Assembly: GCA_030248215.1 (NCBI GenBank)
Contig: JASANG010004099.1
Span: 22,339 to 86,338 of the forward strand
Direction: 5' to 3'
Length of the DNA: 64,000 nt
Source: Enoplolaimus lenunculus
Taxonomy: Eukaryota; Nematoda; Enoplea; Enoplida; Thoracostomopsidae
The translations under genes were made by a program, and so were the position numbers. Positions 10,470-23,075 of this stretch are shown piece after piece (within the stretch, counting starts at the first letter, position 1; each line of letters opens with the position of its first letter). The notes beneath the pieces were generated by a model that saw only the letters and a program-made list of their open reading frames with translations, did not search any database and had not been told where the DNA came from.

Positions 10470-11100
10470 AGCTGCACAAGGTTCACGTTAAAACTGGGGC
10501 AACTCGAAACAGTTTTTCCTATTACAATAGCAGGTAACATTTTGGTTGCACATTCATTCGTTGTCAAATTAAAAAAATTGAGTTGCATTATATCCTGGAT
10601 GTGGAGTAGACAGTCACCGTTTGTACTGTAATATCATGATATTGCACATATTGTCTGCGAGTATCATGTGATATGTTTGCAAGTGTCTACGTACCTGAGG
10701 TAACATAACCATATTGTCGTGTTGAATATAATATGCCACTAGAATTTTTGAATTTCTTGTATTTAGAAATATATGTACAGAAAATTTCCGCCGAAAACCA
10801 AACAAAGTATTGCAAATTGAGCGTTAAGAATTATATACCGCTTAAGTTTTCTTTTCTAGCGTTCAAATTATTTTGCCTTGCATAATGTTATGTGATATTC
10901 GCTAGAATTGTGGAATATCACGTTATTCACATAAATGTACCGCGTCATCATTTGACATATGGCTATTTGTATACGAAGATTACTTGAGAACAGTGGTTTG
11001 TAAACCAGTATCATGTAGCATGTACTTTTTGTCGGGATATCCGTTATGTAGATAACAATTCCTGTTGGCATAGGATCAACTTGGACAACCAAGTTCCGCG
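10470..11100. mobile_element. F5 element, old copy
   Basis: The left end AAGGTTCACGTTAAAACTGG matches the F5 terminus. Inside are TATCATGATATTGCAC, GCGAGTATCATGTGATATG and other CATATG-like words. The right terminus is too decayed to place. Confidence 0.5.
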
Positions 11101-11985
11101 CTTCCCTAACATGACCTATGCCTGATAAGAGCTGGCGATGCTAAATTGGTTGACCCTGTATTCACAAATATATATAATTGAAAGGCAATCAACGGTACGC
11201 TTCAGGACCGTATTTCTTTATCCATAGAAGTGTCAGGTCTTAAAACTGTCTTCTAGTAATTTTCAAATTAGACTAATATACAAATCAATATTGCTAATGC
11301 ACATCTAACACTGTTTTGGTGGCTAAAAATTAGAGAAAAATCAGCTATATCTATGCCGTCGTCGAAAACACCATTAACCGTATAGCCAGTGGTAGTCCTT
11401 AGAAGGCCGGTCGGGCCCACGCCGTCAACATGAATCAAACCGTAGATTTTGTATTAAGACTTTAGCACTAAAATAGCATTCATTCGGGTTTTCGCTCGCG
11501 AGTTTCTTTTTGTATTCTTTTTATATTTTACACCGTTCCACACCCATTTAGAAATTTCTGGATCCGCCACTGCGTATAGCACAAACCAATATGATTGATC
11601 AATGTATTTGATGATGTATACTACAAACGGACTTGATACAACTACAATATGTACCTCTCTATACGTGCCGGTTTTAGTTCCTATTCTGTCTGCTTTAAGA
11701 GCGAAAAGATATATCTGAAATTAAGTATTGTCTCTAAAACGTACTACACCGTATGCAAAATATAGCGACCGGTATGATGGTTCCCAATATTACGCAATAC
11801 TAACTTGAAAATAATACCCACGGTCGCTTTAATAGTCTTCTACGTCAGCTACAATATGACGCCCAAAAACACTCATGGGGATCCCTAATTGATTTTTACG
11901 TGTTGACGGTTCCAAGGAGGGGATGGGTCTTACATTGGCGTTGGTGCCGACACATGAATTAAAACCAAAATTTTGTCAGACTTCT
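11100..11985. other. Gene-free stretch with a GGATCCGCCACTG-type repeat
   Basis: 11,395-11,585 contains GTAGATTTTGTATTAAGAC, TCGGGTTTTCGCTCGCGAG and TTCTGGATCCGCCACTGCG. It resembles the repeat at 28,075-28,240. Nothing else can be supported. Confidence 0.35.
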
Positions 11986-12148
11986 GAATAGATTTAATTC
12001 ACATTGTGAGTAAATTTATTAAGTCACCCGGAATTAAATCAGCACACAGCGAATTAATATGTATACTGCAACTAACTCCGAAATGACCAAAAACTATTAA
12101 TTCTCTCTCTGAGGTGATTAATCAACTCACTGGAATTTACAGTGTAGT
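11985..12148. mobile_element. F3 fragment (right half)
   Basis: The right end AACTCACTGGAATTTACAGTG is intact. The left half is missing or decayed. Confidence 0.6.
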
Positions 12149-12251
12149 GCTACGGCTAATTGAATAGAAGACATCTTGAACGAAATAAATTCAAAGCTCA
12201 AAAAATATGCTGCAGCAATATTTATATTCTGTTTTCACGAAGTGGAATACG

Positions 12252-12549
12252 TTAAAGCCCTATTTACACGTGCAAGTTTTTTGCAACAAAAACGTACACG
12301 TGCCCCTTGCATGTGCATATTTGGTCACAAAGCAGCTTTGAAGTTGTTGCAGCTGCAAATTACTAAAATTCGAGTTATTTAATTTATTTCGCACTTGTGA
12401 ACGAAGTTGCAACTCGCTTAAATTTGTTGCACCTGCAATTTGATTGGTCAATCGAAATGTTCAATTGAAAATACTTGCAGCTGCAAGTATTTTGTGCAAG
12501 TTGCAGCTGCGAGTTCTCGCTGCAAAAACTTGCACGTGTGAATTAAACT
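12252..12549. mobile_element. F4 MITE
   Basis: TTAAAGCCCTATTTACACGTG at the left and CTTGCACGTGTGAATTAA at the right. The arms include GCAGCTGCAA and CTCGCTGCAAAAACTTGC. Confidence 0.8.
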
Positions 12550-13024
12550 TAAACTTTTCAACCAAGATTTCTATGCTCTAAAAGTTTTATAAACGGCATT
12601 ATTGATCCGAAATGTAAATGCAATTGGCGAAATCTACAAGCGACGGCGTTCAAAGCAAAAGTTCTTAAAACTTTAATCATAATTCGCTTATTTGAAAATT
12701 TTGGTGCTAATTGGCAATAAGTGTATATACCCGTTTAAGTAACCGCTCAGTTGAATTGAAAACAATGCTACGAGTTACCTGAACTGAAAATAAATGTTAT
12801 AAACAGCCATATCAGTATTCGTAAATATTAATACGTTTGCCGACAGCCAAAAACAACCAATATGAACTGCAGTTTGTCTGTCATAAAACTTGTTGCTTTT
12901 TATAGCGTTACCATGATGCCGGTAGTAGTCAATATTATAGTTTAGCATTGTAATTTATTTTAGAGAAAAACCTAAAGGTAAACATTAAAAAAAGTCGTTT
13001 AAACCTAAACAAAACAACTTTCTG
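12550..13024. other. Gene-free stretch
   Basis: AT-rich sequence without a frame, repeat end or motif that I can support. Confidence 0.3.
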
Positions 13025-13291
13025 GCCCATGTAAAGATCAGGGGCGAAGAGTTTTTCTGTTGGACTGCAATAGAGTAAGCTTAAGCTTTACACTATTTTT
13101 TTTGCTTGGTTAGGCTTAGGCTTAGGAATATGCTCATTTTAACGCTTAGGTTTACGCTTAGGCTTAGGCTTTGGATTAGGCTTAGGAATATGCTCATTCT
13201 AACGCTTAGGCTTACGCTTAGGCTTAGGCTTTGGATTAGGCTTAGGAATAAGCTTATAATACATGTTCCGTCCATTGTTCTTTACATTGGT
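13025..13291 (-). mobile_element. F1 MITE, array on minus strand
   Basis: GGCCCATGTAAAGATCAGGGG at the left, GTTCTTTACATTGGTC at the right, with three TTAGGC blocks separated by GGAATATGCTCATT spacers: the mirror arrangement of the copy at 1,849. Confidence 0.85.
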
Positions 13292-13971
13292 CAATTGGCC
13301 TATCAAAAATTTGACTGTCTTGGAAAAATTTTAGCCAGACTTATAAACTAACTTAAACTCCACGGCTGTCGCCTTCTGAAATTCTGGGAAACGATTTCAG
13401 CAAACAATTCATTTCTACGGTGCGTGCGTACGTGGTATGTTGTAGTTCTAATCATGAAAAAAATGCCAAATATATAACTTTGGCTCAAATTTCAAACAAC
13501 AAAATTATGTAGTACCAGGCGGTAATTAGTCGTTTGTATACGTTACACAGTAAAAGAATCGTGTCAAAAATACAAAACAGTTGAAGAGTTTCGCAAAATA
13601 TAACGAATCATATTGATGCTAAAATTGCGTTTTACCAAACTCTAAAGCTTTTATAACTGAACAAACGTTTTGTTACGGTAAAAATTCATTTTCCAGTATT
13701 TCTAATATTAAGTTACAAGAAACTTTTCACCAGAGATTCTGTTTAAAACAAGAATAACAGTTGAAATGACGTTTGTGACATTTATTTCTAAATTGATTTT
13801 TTCAGATGTTCTTGCGATGTTTTTTGTTTGGTAGCTATGTAATATTAGCTCAGCTTATGGCAATCCTGCAGCAAAGAATAATAGCTCTTAGGACACTTTT
13901 GGTTGACGCGCATTTGACTTTCTCAACTGAACGTTTGGACTACCACATCTTCAAGGTGTAAAAATGTTTCC
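13292..13971. other. Gene-free stretch
   Basis: No supported feature. AT-rich, no long frame. Confidence 0.3.
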
Positions 13972-13974
13972 TTA

Positions 13975-14644
13975 TGCGGGATTCATGTTATAACCGGGGC
14001 AGGCGGGACACGGTTTGTCCCATGTAGATTCGACGTCAACATTAAAATTCGAGCACTCATATCGGATAAACAGACAAACCTCGAATGTCGTATGACATTT
14101 ACTTACAAACCACCGCTCACAGAAGATCAATGTGTACAAGAGTCGGTATGTCACGTGATACTGAGTGACATTTATGCGAATATCATGATAGTCCAAAATT
14201 ACAATGAATATCATTATGATATTCAGCGGGACAGTGTAATCTTAGGGTGCTAATAAATTAATGGAAAGTCGGACGGCAGAGGCACAGCTGTGCTTAAAAT
14301 ACCAAATACACGTCTGCAAATTCATTTCCGACACAAAACCGATTAGAAAGTGTCATAATTCAAAAATTCAAATTTCAAATTCTAGTATCATATGATATTC
14401 AACAGGACAACTTGGGTTACATCAAGTATGCAGACATTTGAAAATATATCATGTGATATTCGTTGACAATACGTCGAATATCATATGATATTGAAGGACA
14501 AAAGGTTGCCTACACATGATAATAGCAGACAAATTTGAATTTTTGAATACGATATGGGGTCTATAAGCGGACATAATGTTAGCCAATAGTCTAATAGGGA
14601 CAAAACGTGTCCCAAGCTGCCCCGGTTATAACGTGAACCCCGCA
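13975..14644. mobile_element. F5 element, young copy (670 bp)
   Basis: It starts TGCGGGATTCATGTTATAAC and ends GTTATAACGTGAACCCCGCA, flanked on both sides by TTA (13,972-13,974 and 14,645-14,647), a 3-bp target duplication like those of PIF/Harbinger elements. Inner words are CATATGATATTC and relatives. A copy of identical length with about three differences that I noticed lies at 35,537-36,206, so both moved or were copied recently. No transposase frame: the 80-codon minus-strand frame is shared by both copies but resembles nothing I know. Confidence 0.9.
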
Positions 14645-14698
14645 TTAACGCTGCGTACATTGTATATTTATACAAAGATTCTTAAAGACAATAATTAA

Positions 14699-14770
14699 GG
14701 CCCACATGTATAGAACAGGACCGGTACAGTAGTATAAGCATATTCGTAAGCCTAAGCCTAACAAGCATTT
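14699..14770 (+). mobile_element. F1 fragment (left end)
   Basis: GCCCACATGTATAGAACAGG, then GTATAAGCATATTCGTAAGCC, then the match stops. Confidence 0.65.
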
Positions 14771-14942
14771 TTTGAATGCGTCTAGAAACAACTATAAATT
14801 TGAGTCAAATGGTGTAAAATTTTGTGTAGGCACATCCTTACGCTTAGGCTTAAACTATTGGACTCAAAATGTGTAATTGTTTGCAGACTTACTATTCAAA
14901 AACTGCTTGTTAAATAATAAATTATCACATATCAGTGTTGGC

Positions 14943-15147
14943 TGATGTAAAGATCAGAAGCGGAATGTTTTTCAATGGGGCTAGAATAGAGTAAGCTTAA
15001 GCTTTAGACAAATTATTTTGCTTGGCTTAGTCTTAGGCTAAGGCTTAGGAATAAACTCATTCTTACGCTTAGGATAAGGCTTAGGCTTAGGCTTATGAAT
15101 AAGCTTCTAATACCTACTGTTCCGCCCCTGTTCTTTACATTGGCCTC
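14943..15147 (-). mobile_element. F1 MITE, short array
   Basis: GATGTAAAGATCAGAAGCGG at the left, CTGTTCCGCCCCTGTTCTT at the right, with TTAGGC units and a GGAATAAACTCATTCTTACG spacer. A damaged inverse copy lies at 20,400-20,580 because of the surrounding repeat. Confidence 0.8.
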
Positions 15148-15507
15148 TAGTGTTAAAGGTTTTAGCATTTTAAATCACAGACTATAACACGATCATAAGT
15201 TGCTGAACTATGTTGTAAAGAAACTCAAAGTTTATAAGGGGCAAATACAAATGACGCTGAAAAGGAAATGTATCATTTACTGAAATTTTTGGAACCAAAA
15301 AACAGGCACTGCAGGCTTTAAATAACCAGAACGATGGTTGTTGGAGGTAAGAAAATATTTTTCAACAGTTGAATATACTCTACCGGCCTGAAAACAGCGC
15401 CTACATCCCATCGAGGTTTATTAAATCTTTACAAAATAGGCTTGAAATTATATTAAGTCAATTGCAAGAGGCACAGCAAGGATTTCGTTTTGGGATGGTG
15501 CGCCACT

Positions 15508-15718
15508 GCACTGCAAAAAATGGTGAGTCAAATTGACTCTCTCCGAAATAGGCTTTTCCGGATTACACAAATTGAGTCAAATTCGACTCCGCCAGAGTCA
15601 TATTCGACTAAACTGCGTAGCACGTTTGACTCTGGCGGAGTCGAATTTGAATCAGTTTGTATAGTTCGTTAGAACCTATTAGAAGAGAAGCAATTTGACT
15701 CACCATTATTTGCAGTGT
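15508..15718. mobile_element. F2 foldback MITE
   Basis: CACTGCAAAAAATGGTGAGTC at the left, CACCATTATTTGCAGTGTG at the right. The arms hold TCCGAAATAGGCTTTTCCGG and GACTCCGCCAGAGTC words. Inverse copy at 19,843-20,050 from the locus duplication. Confidence 0.85.
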
Positions 15719-15910
15719 GCATGGTATTTGAAAACTGCAATATTTTGGTCTAAAAATAGTAAATTTTAATTCGTAAATCGCTTCATTATACAACATCTAT
15801 TTCGTGGGCAATTTTAAGTATCCAAAGCGGATATTAATATGTAAGGGCACATTTACGGGAGTTTTTGGTGGTAATGGGTTCTTTCAAGCAATAGTTAGTG
15901 TTAGAAAACT

Positions 15911-16134
15911 ACACAGCACAAAATGGGGAGTCAAATTGACTCTCTCGGAAATTGGCTTTTCCTGACTACACAAACAGAGTTAATGTCGACTCCGTTAAAG
16001 TCAAATTCGACTCATTCGAGTCGCTGAGTGAGTCGAATTTGACTCTGGTGGAGTCGAATTCGACTCAGTTTGTGTAGTCCGGAAAAGCCTATTTCGGAGA
16101 GAGTCAATTTGACTCACCATTTTTTACTGTGTAG
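15911..16134. mobile_element. F2 foldback MITE, variant
   Basis: ACACAGCACAAAATGGGGAG at the left, CACCATTTTTTACTGTGTAG at the right: a subfamily whose ends differ slightly from the rest. Duplicated at 19,437-19,655 (inverse) and, damaged, at 21,436-21,632. Confidence 0.8.
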
Positions 16135-16429
16135 CTCCGTTGGTGAATTTGGTTGGTTTATAAGGCGCTGGCCTGCGGTGTGCATATTTTGATTTCTAAG
16201 AGAAAACAGATAAAACGTAAAATAAACCTTTATATATACATACATGCATACATATATATCAGTTTCGATTTAAATACTGCACCTATTCAGCATGTCTCTC
16301 AATGGGGTTAACAAAGAGTCTGCTTAACGTAGGTTTGCTTTCAACCCTGAATAACAGCCATATGGCTTAAGAACCTTGTCAAAAGAACGATCTTTTTTGG
16401 AATTGGCGAAACCTGAAAATTGATCGTTA

Positions 16430-16500
16430 GAAAAGCAAAACGCTATTCAAGCCTGAGCCAAAGCCTAAGGTTAAGCCTAAACATAAAACTAAGCAACGTT
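16430..16500 (+). repeat. F1 fragment
   Basis: CGCTATTCAAGCCTGAGCC and CCTAAGGTTAAGCCTAAAC resemble the F1 array and its flank. Repeated at 19,075-19,140 and 21,945-22,000 by the locus duplication. Confidence 0.45.
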
Positions 16501-16554
16501 TTACAGCGTTTGTCAAAATGCTATTTTTTACCATATGAATACATTTGAGCGAGG

Positions 16555-16735
16555 TCAGGACCGTAGCTAGCTCACCTTGATAGGATGGAGCCAAAAAATT
16601 TTTCAGGATAGGGCATTTAAGGGCTGTTAATGAGTTTACAAGCAAGGTTCAGAATTTTTAGAGGGGCCAAAATTTTTCCAGGGGGAGGGGGGGCTCAGCA
16701 CCCCTCTGGCTTCCTCCTTGGGTACGGGCCCGAGC
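16555..16735 (+). repeat. F6 repeat
   Basis: CGTAGCTAGCTCACCTTGAT, then CAAAAAATTTTTCAGGATAG, GAGTTTACAAGCAAGG, GGGGCCAAAATTTTTCCAG and GGGGGGCTCAGCACCCC. Copies at 18,835-19,022 and 22,050-22,230 come from the locus duplication. Confidence 0.65.
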
Positions 16736-16997
16736 GAGGTTTTGAAACCCAAAAATGGTTTGAATTATGAACCAATTTCCGCATTTACAATACTATGCGT
16801 CTTTGTTTTTTATGTGAGAGTTCAACCCTCCCCCCATCCTGAAATTACAGAAGAGAGGTATGTCAAATTACACAACGTGCGTTTGCTACATGCTTTTGTA
16901 CACAGAACGTATCCAGTGCCCCATTATTTCCAAAATGGACGTTTATCCACTCATGACGATGCTAAAGCACTGAATGACATAAATGAATTATACCATA

Positions 16998-17062
16998 AGC
17001 CATTATTATTATTATTGTTATTATTATTATTATTATTATGATTATTATTATTATTATTATCT
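16998..17062 (+). repeat. (ATT)n microsatellite
   Basis: About 20 ATT units broken by single G's. The same tract appears inverted at 18,520-18,588 and direct at 22,497-22,560, with unit number differing slightly. The poly-Leu and poly-Tyr frames here are artefacts of the tract. Confidence 0.9.
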
Positions 17063-17390
17063 ACATTTGATTCTCTGCGGCGTCGTAGGTGTGCTGGCAG
17101 CTCATCAGAAACGGCATAAAATATTTACAACTTTTGCAACCATTTCAGTACCGCAAAAGCCTAAAACCTCGGTGTCCAATGTTGCCTTTAATAGCGTTTG
17201 ACAAATTTTGTCAACAAAGAAAAACTAATAATTATTATGTCAAAATGAACAAAATCAACCATACGAAGCGAGTATGTAACCGTAAATTGTCAGTGTAGAG
17301 AGGGCAGGATGCTTATGAGGCGAAATTAGCACAAATTTGGATTCAGCTATCGAGATTATACACGTGTACCTATTGAAAGCTTTGCCCATG

Positions 17391-17529
17391 TAAGAAAGGC
17401 GTAAATTTTTTTTGTTTGATTATGAGGTGTTAATTTAGATGTAATTATTTTTTTGTTTTGCTTAGGCTTAGGCTTAGGCTTACGCTTAGGAATATGCTAT
17501 TTTTATGTTTATGCTTATGTTTTTTATGA

Positions 17530-17567
<38 letters not shown>

Positions 17568-18300
17568 TTTTTAATTAAAAATGGTGTTTTATTTTCAGTT
17601 TTAATGTGGGGATATCTTGGAATGGTACTATGTATTTACAAATAAAGCTACTTTTTTTACTTGGCTTCAAATTTTGACTTAGAAGTTGACAAGAAATTTT
17701 TTAACTCAGACTATTTTGCAAAAGGAATATTAGTTTTAATAGTTTTAACTACACTGAAAAATAGTGAGTCAATTTGTTTCTCTCTGAGAGGGTTTTCTTA
17801 CACAATCTGAGTCAAAATTCGACTCTGCAGAGTAAAGTGCACTAAGTCATTCAATTTATTCTTTTTGTGTATTCAGAAATCTATTTTGGAGAGAGTAATT
17901 AGATTCACATCTTTTGTAGTGTATTTGTATTTATTGACAAGTGTTTTGAACTTTACTCTTTAGTTTTTAAATACTGATTTAAGTTTGCTATAAATTTGTT
18001 TGTTTTTCACTTATAAGATAAGTTGGCTTTAGTTACAAGTGAGAATCGACTACCAGGAAAAAAATGTTTACTTTATCTGCTTTTGTTTGAAATAGATTTT
18101 TGGTAAAGTTGTTATGATGTTTAGAATGTAAAAAAGGAGGGAAAGTATATTTTCTAAGGTAAGTAAGTAAGCTAAGAAAAAAATAATTAGTCTAAGTTAA
18201 GCTACCTTTTCACTAATCAAAGAAAAAGTTTCGCGCTGTTCTTTAATGGAAAGCTTTCATATTTTTATTGTATAATTGATAGTAATCAAATTTGTGATTT
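17391..18300. other. Corrupted joint of the repeated locus
   Basis: The first part is a T-enriched, gapped version of 22,880-23,050. A T run of about 37 bases follows, then a gapped inverse of 23,690 back to 22,880, for example GGGGATATCTTGG against CCAAGATATCCCC. It includes a damaged F2 copy (17,750-17,925). It should not be annotated as independent sequence. Confidence 0.8.
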
Positions 18301-20650
18301 CGCCTCATACTCTGCCCTCTTACACTGAATTTACGGTTAATACTCTTTTTTATGTTATTTTGTTATTTTGATAATAATTATTAGTTTTTCTTTGTTGAAA
18401 AATTTTAAAGTATTAAGGAATTGGAAGAGGTTTTAGGTTTTGGGTACTGAAATGTTGCAAAATGTATATATTTTATCCGTTTCTTAGCTCAGCACACCTA
18501 CACCGAGAGAATCAAATGTAGATAATAATAATAATAATAATCATAATAATAATAATAATAATAACAATAATAATAATAATGGCTTATGGTATATTCATTT
18601 ATGTCATTAGTGCTTTAGCATCGTCATGAGTGGATAAACGTATTTTGGAAATAATGGGGCACTGGATACGTTCTGTGTACAAAAGCATGTAGCAAACGCA
18701 CGTTGTGTAATTTGACATACCTCTCTTCTGTAATTTCAGGATGGGGAGGGTTGAACTCTCACATAAAAAACAAAGACGCATAGTATTGTAAATGCGGAAA
18801 TTGGTTCATAATTCAAACCATTTTTGGGTTTCAAAACCTCGCTCGGGCCCGTACCAAGGAGGAAGCCAGAGGGGTGCTGAGCCCCCCCTCCCCCTGGAAA
18901 AATTTTGGCCCCTCTAAAAATTCTGAACCTTGCTTGTAAACTCATTAACAGCCCTTAAATGCCCTATCCTGAAAAATTTTTTGGCTCCATCCTATCAAGG
19001 TGAGCTAGCTACGTCCTGACCTCGCTCAAATATATTCATATGGTAAAAAATAGCATTTTGACAAACGCTGTAAAACGTTGCTTAGTTTTATGTTTAGGCT
19101 TAACCTTAGGCTTTGGCTCAGGCTTGAATAGCGTTTTGCTTTTTAACATCAATTTTCAGGTTTAGCCAATTCCAAAAAAGATCGTTCTTTTGACAAGGTT
19201 CTTAAGCCATATGGCTGTTATTCAGGGTTGAAAGCAAACCTACGTTAGCAGACTCTTTGTTAACCCCATGAGAGACATGCTGAATAGGTGCAGTATTTAA
19301 ATCGAAACTGATATATATGTATGCATGTATGTATATATAAAGGTTTATTTTACGTTTTATCTGTTTTCTCTTAGAAATCAAAATATGCACACGCAGGCCA
19401 GCGCCTTATAAACCAACCAAATTCACCAACGGAGCTACACAGTAAAAAATGGCGAGTCAAATTGACTCTCTCGAAATAGGCTTTTCCGGACTACAAAACT
19501 GAGTCGAATTCACTCCACCAGAGTCAAATTCGACTCACTCAGCGACTCGAATGAGTCAATTTACTTTAACGGAGTCGACTTAACTCTGTTTGTGTAGTCA
19601 GGAAAAGCCAATTTAGAGAGTCAATTTGACTCCCTATTTTGTGCTGTGTAGTTTTCTAACACTAACTATTGCTTGAAAGAACCCATTACCACCAAAAACT
19701 CCCGTAAATGTGCCCTTACATATTAATATCCGCTTTGGATACTTAAAATTCCACGAAATAGATGTTGTATAATGAAGCGATTTACGAATTAAAATTTACT
19801 ATTTTTAGACCAAAATATTGCAGTTTTCAAATACCATGCACACTGCAAATAATGGTGAGTCAAATTGCTTCTCTTCTAATAGGTTCTAACGAACTATACA
19901 AATGATTCAAATTCGACTCCGCCAGAGTAAACGTGCTACGCAGTTTAGTCGAATATGACTCTGGCGGAGTCGAAATTGACTCGGTTTTTGTAATCCGGAA
20001 AAGCCTATTTCGGAGAGAGTCAATTTGACTCACTATTTTTTGCAGTGCAGTGGCGCACATCTAAACGAAATCTTGCTGTGCCTCTTGCAATTGACTTAAT
20101 ATAATTTCAAGCCTATTTTGTAAAGATTATAAACTCTTATGGGATGTAGGCGCTGTTTTCAGGCCGGAGAGTATATTCAACTTGTTGAAAAATATTTTCT
20201 TACCTCCAACAACCATCGTTCTGGTTATTTAAAGCCTGCAGTGCCTGTTTTTTGGTTCCAAAAATTTCAGTAAATGATACATTTCCTTTTCAGCGTCATT
20301 TTTATTTGCCCTTATAAACTTTGAGTTTCTTTTAACATAGTTCAGCAACTTATGATCGTGTTATAGTCTGTGATTTAAAATGTAAAACCTTTAAACTAGA
20401 GGCAATGTAAAGAAAGGGGCGGAAAGTAGGTATTAGAAGTTATTATAAGCCTAAGTAAGCCTTATCTAAGGTAAGATGAGTTTATTCTTAAGCCTTAGCC
20501 TAAGCTAAGCAAGAAAATAATTTGTCTAAAGTTAAGCTTTTATTTAGCCCATTGAAAACATTTGTTCTGATTTTTACATCAGCCAAACTGATATGTGATA
20601 ATTTATTATTTTAAGAGTTTTTGATATAAGTTGCAAACAATTACATTTTA
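18301..20650 (-). repeat. Inverted copy of 14,870-17,390
   Basis: Matches the earlier segment in reverse order and strand, block by block: (ATT)n, F6, the ATGTATGTATATATAAAGG tract, two F2 elements, then the short F1. Differences are mostly single-base losses. Confidence 0.85.
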
Positions 20651-21435
20651 GCCCCCCCCCCCCCCCACAACCCACACCAACAACCAAACAACAAACAAAT
20701 ACACATATACAACACAACCAACAACAACAACACAAACACAACAAACAACAATAGTTAATATTAATTATGTTTATTACACCCCATCTTATTAAAAAAATAT
20801 ATATTCTCAAAATTTTTATTTTATTTAATATAAATTTTAATAAATTTTTTTTTAATAATCAACAAACCCACAAAAACAACACAAAACACAATCAACCAAC
20901 CAACAACATTTTCTACCAAAAAATTTTTATTTTTTATTAAAATTTTTTTTTTTTTAATTTTTTTTTTTTAAATTTTTTATTTTAGTTTAATATTTTTATT
21001 TTTTGTTTTAAATAATTTATAATATATTATATGATTTAAATATTAAATAATAATTTTTTAAAATATTTTTTTATTTTTTTTTTTATTATTTTTTATAATT
21101 TTTTTTTTTTTTATATTTTTTTTTTTTTTTTAAAAATTTTTTTTTATTTTTTTTTTTTATTTTAATTTTTTTTTTTTTTTATATTTTATTTTATATTATT
21201 TTTTTATTTTATATATGTATTTTAATTTTTTTTAAAAAAAACAATCACCAATTTTTTTGTATGTTTTTGTTATATTTCAACCCCAACCACTTTTTTTTAA
21301 AATAGTTAGTGTTATTTAGTTTTTTTAAGAATAATTTTTTTTTTTTGGATTGTTTTTTTTTTTTTTTTAATTATATTTTTTTTTTTTTTTTTGAAATTAA
21401 ACAAAAAACAAAAAAAAAAAACAAACAAAAAACAC
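20651..21435. other. Low-complexity A/T/C text, not credible as genomic sequence
   Basis: It starts with a C run, passes through CAACAACAACACAAACAC-like text and then hundreds of bases of nearly pure T and A, ending at the next copy of the locus. G is almost absent. This looks like consensus failure at a read turn-around. Confidence 0.75.
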
Positions 21436-22509
21436 AAAAAAAAAAGGGGAGTCAAATTGACTCTTTGGAAATTGGCTTTTCTGCTACAAAATGAGTTAAT
21501 GTCGACTTGTTAAAGTAAATTGACTCATTGAGTCGTGGTGGTGATTTACTTTGGTGATTTAATTTTGACTAGTTTGTGTAGTCGGAAAAGCCTATTTCGG
21601 GAGAGTAATTTGTCACATTTTTTATTGTGTAGCTCCGTTGGTGAATTTGGTTGGTTTATAAGGCGCTGGCCTGCGGTGTGCATATTTTGATTTAAGAGAA
21701 AACAGATAAAACGTAAAATAAACCTTTATATATACATACATGCATACATATATATCAGTTTCGATTTAAATACTGCACCTATTCAGCATGTCTCTCAATG
21801 GGGTTAACAAAGAGTCTGCTTAACGTAGGTTTGCTTTCAACCCTGAATAACAGCCATATGGCTTAAGAACCTTGTCAAAAGAACGATCTTTTTTGGAATT
21901 GGCGAAACCTGAAAATTGATTGTTAGAAAAGCAAAACGCTATTCAAGCCTGAGCCAAAGCCTAAGGTTAAGCCTAATCATAAAACTAAGCAACGTTTTAC
22001 AGCGTTTGTCAAAATGCTATTTTTTACCATATGAATATATTTGAGCAGGTCAGGACCTAGCTAGCTCACCTTGATAGGATGGAGCCAAAAAATTTTTCAG
22101 GATAGGGCATTTAAGGGCTGTTAATGAGTTTACAAGCAAGGTTCAGAATTTTTAGAGGGGCCAAAATTTTTCCAGGGGGAGGGGGGGCTCAGCACCCCTC
22201 TGGCTTCCTCCTTGGGTACGGGCCCGAGCGAGGTTTTGAAACCCAAAAATGGTTTGAATTTATGAACCAATTTCCGCATTTACAATACTATGCGTCTTTG
22301 TTTTTTATGTGAGAGTTCAACCCTCCCCCCATCCTGAAATTACAGAAGAGAGGTATGTCAAATTACACAACGTGCGTTTGCTACATGCTTTTGTACACAG
22401 AACGTATCCAGTGCCCCATTATTTCCAAAATGGACGTTTATCCACTCATGACGATGCTAAAGCACTGAATGACATAAATGAATTATACCATAAGCCATTA
22501 TTATTATTA

Positions 22510-22540
<31 letters not shown>

Positions 22541-22880
22541 GATTATTATTATTATTATCTACATTTGATTCTCTGCGGCGTCGTAGGTGTGCTGGCAGCT
22601 CATCAGAAACGGCATAAAATATTTACAACTTTTGCAACCATTTCAGTACCGCAAAAGCCTAAAACCTCGGTGTCCAATGTTGCCTTTAATAGCGTTTGAC
22701 AAATTTTGTCAACAAAGAAAAACTAATAATTATTATGTCAAAATGAACAAAATCAACCATACGAAGCGAGTATGTAACCGTAAATTGTCAGTGTAGAGAG
22801 GGCAGGATGCTTATGAGGCGAAATTAGCACAAATTTGGATTCAGCTATCGAGATTATACACGTGTACCTAGTGAAAGCTT
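21436..22880 (+). repeat. Second direct copy of 15,925-17,390
   Basis: The first 200 bases are gapped; from 21,630 onward it is nearly identical to 16,130-17,390. Unlike the first copy it runs on cleanly into the F1 at 22,884 and the F2 at 23,309. Confidence 0.85.
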
Positions 22881-22883
22881 TGC

Positions 22884-23075
22884 CCATGTAAAGAACAGGC
22901 GCGAAACGTTTTTCTGTTGGATTAGTGAAGAGTAAGCTTAAGCTTTAGACTAGTTATTTTGTTTGGCTTAGGCTTAGGCTTAGGCTTACGCTTAGGAATA
23001 TGCTCATTCTTACGCTTAGGCTTAGGCTTAGGCTTACGAATATGCTACTGTTCCGCTCCTGTTCTTTACATTGGC
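22884..23075 (-). mobile_element. F1 MITE
   Basis: GCCCATGTAAAGAACAGGCG at the left, CTGTTCCGCTCCTGTTCTT at the right, with TTAGGC units in two blocks. Flanking 8-mers share TGAAA. Confidence 0.8.

Noticed and set aside
15180-15345. Possible exon ending at TGGAG|GTAAGA
   Set aside because: The three frames give only short open stretches and no partner exon fits.
15490-15796. Ser-rich frames in F2 palindromes (also 19,860; 23,363; 44,438; 44,560; 45,920; 46,495)
   Set aside because: They follow the GAGTC word array on both strands and are not conserved as proteins.
16718-17041. 107-residue protein with a poly-Leu tail (also at 18,599-18,945 and 22,124-22,542)
   Set aside because: Its start is F6 repeat, its end is the (ATT)n tract, and the extra copies come from the triplicated locus. 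The middle (VKLHNVRLLHAFVHRTYPV) resembles the repeat at 39,660.
21309-21494. Phe-rich frames in 21,309-21,494, 57,578-57,811 and 58,394-58,600
   Set aside because: They translate T or A homopolymer runs that are probably consensus errors.
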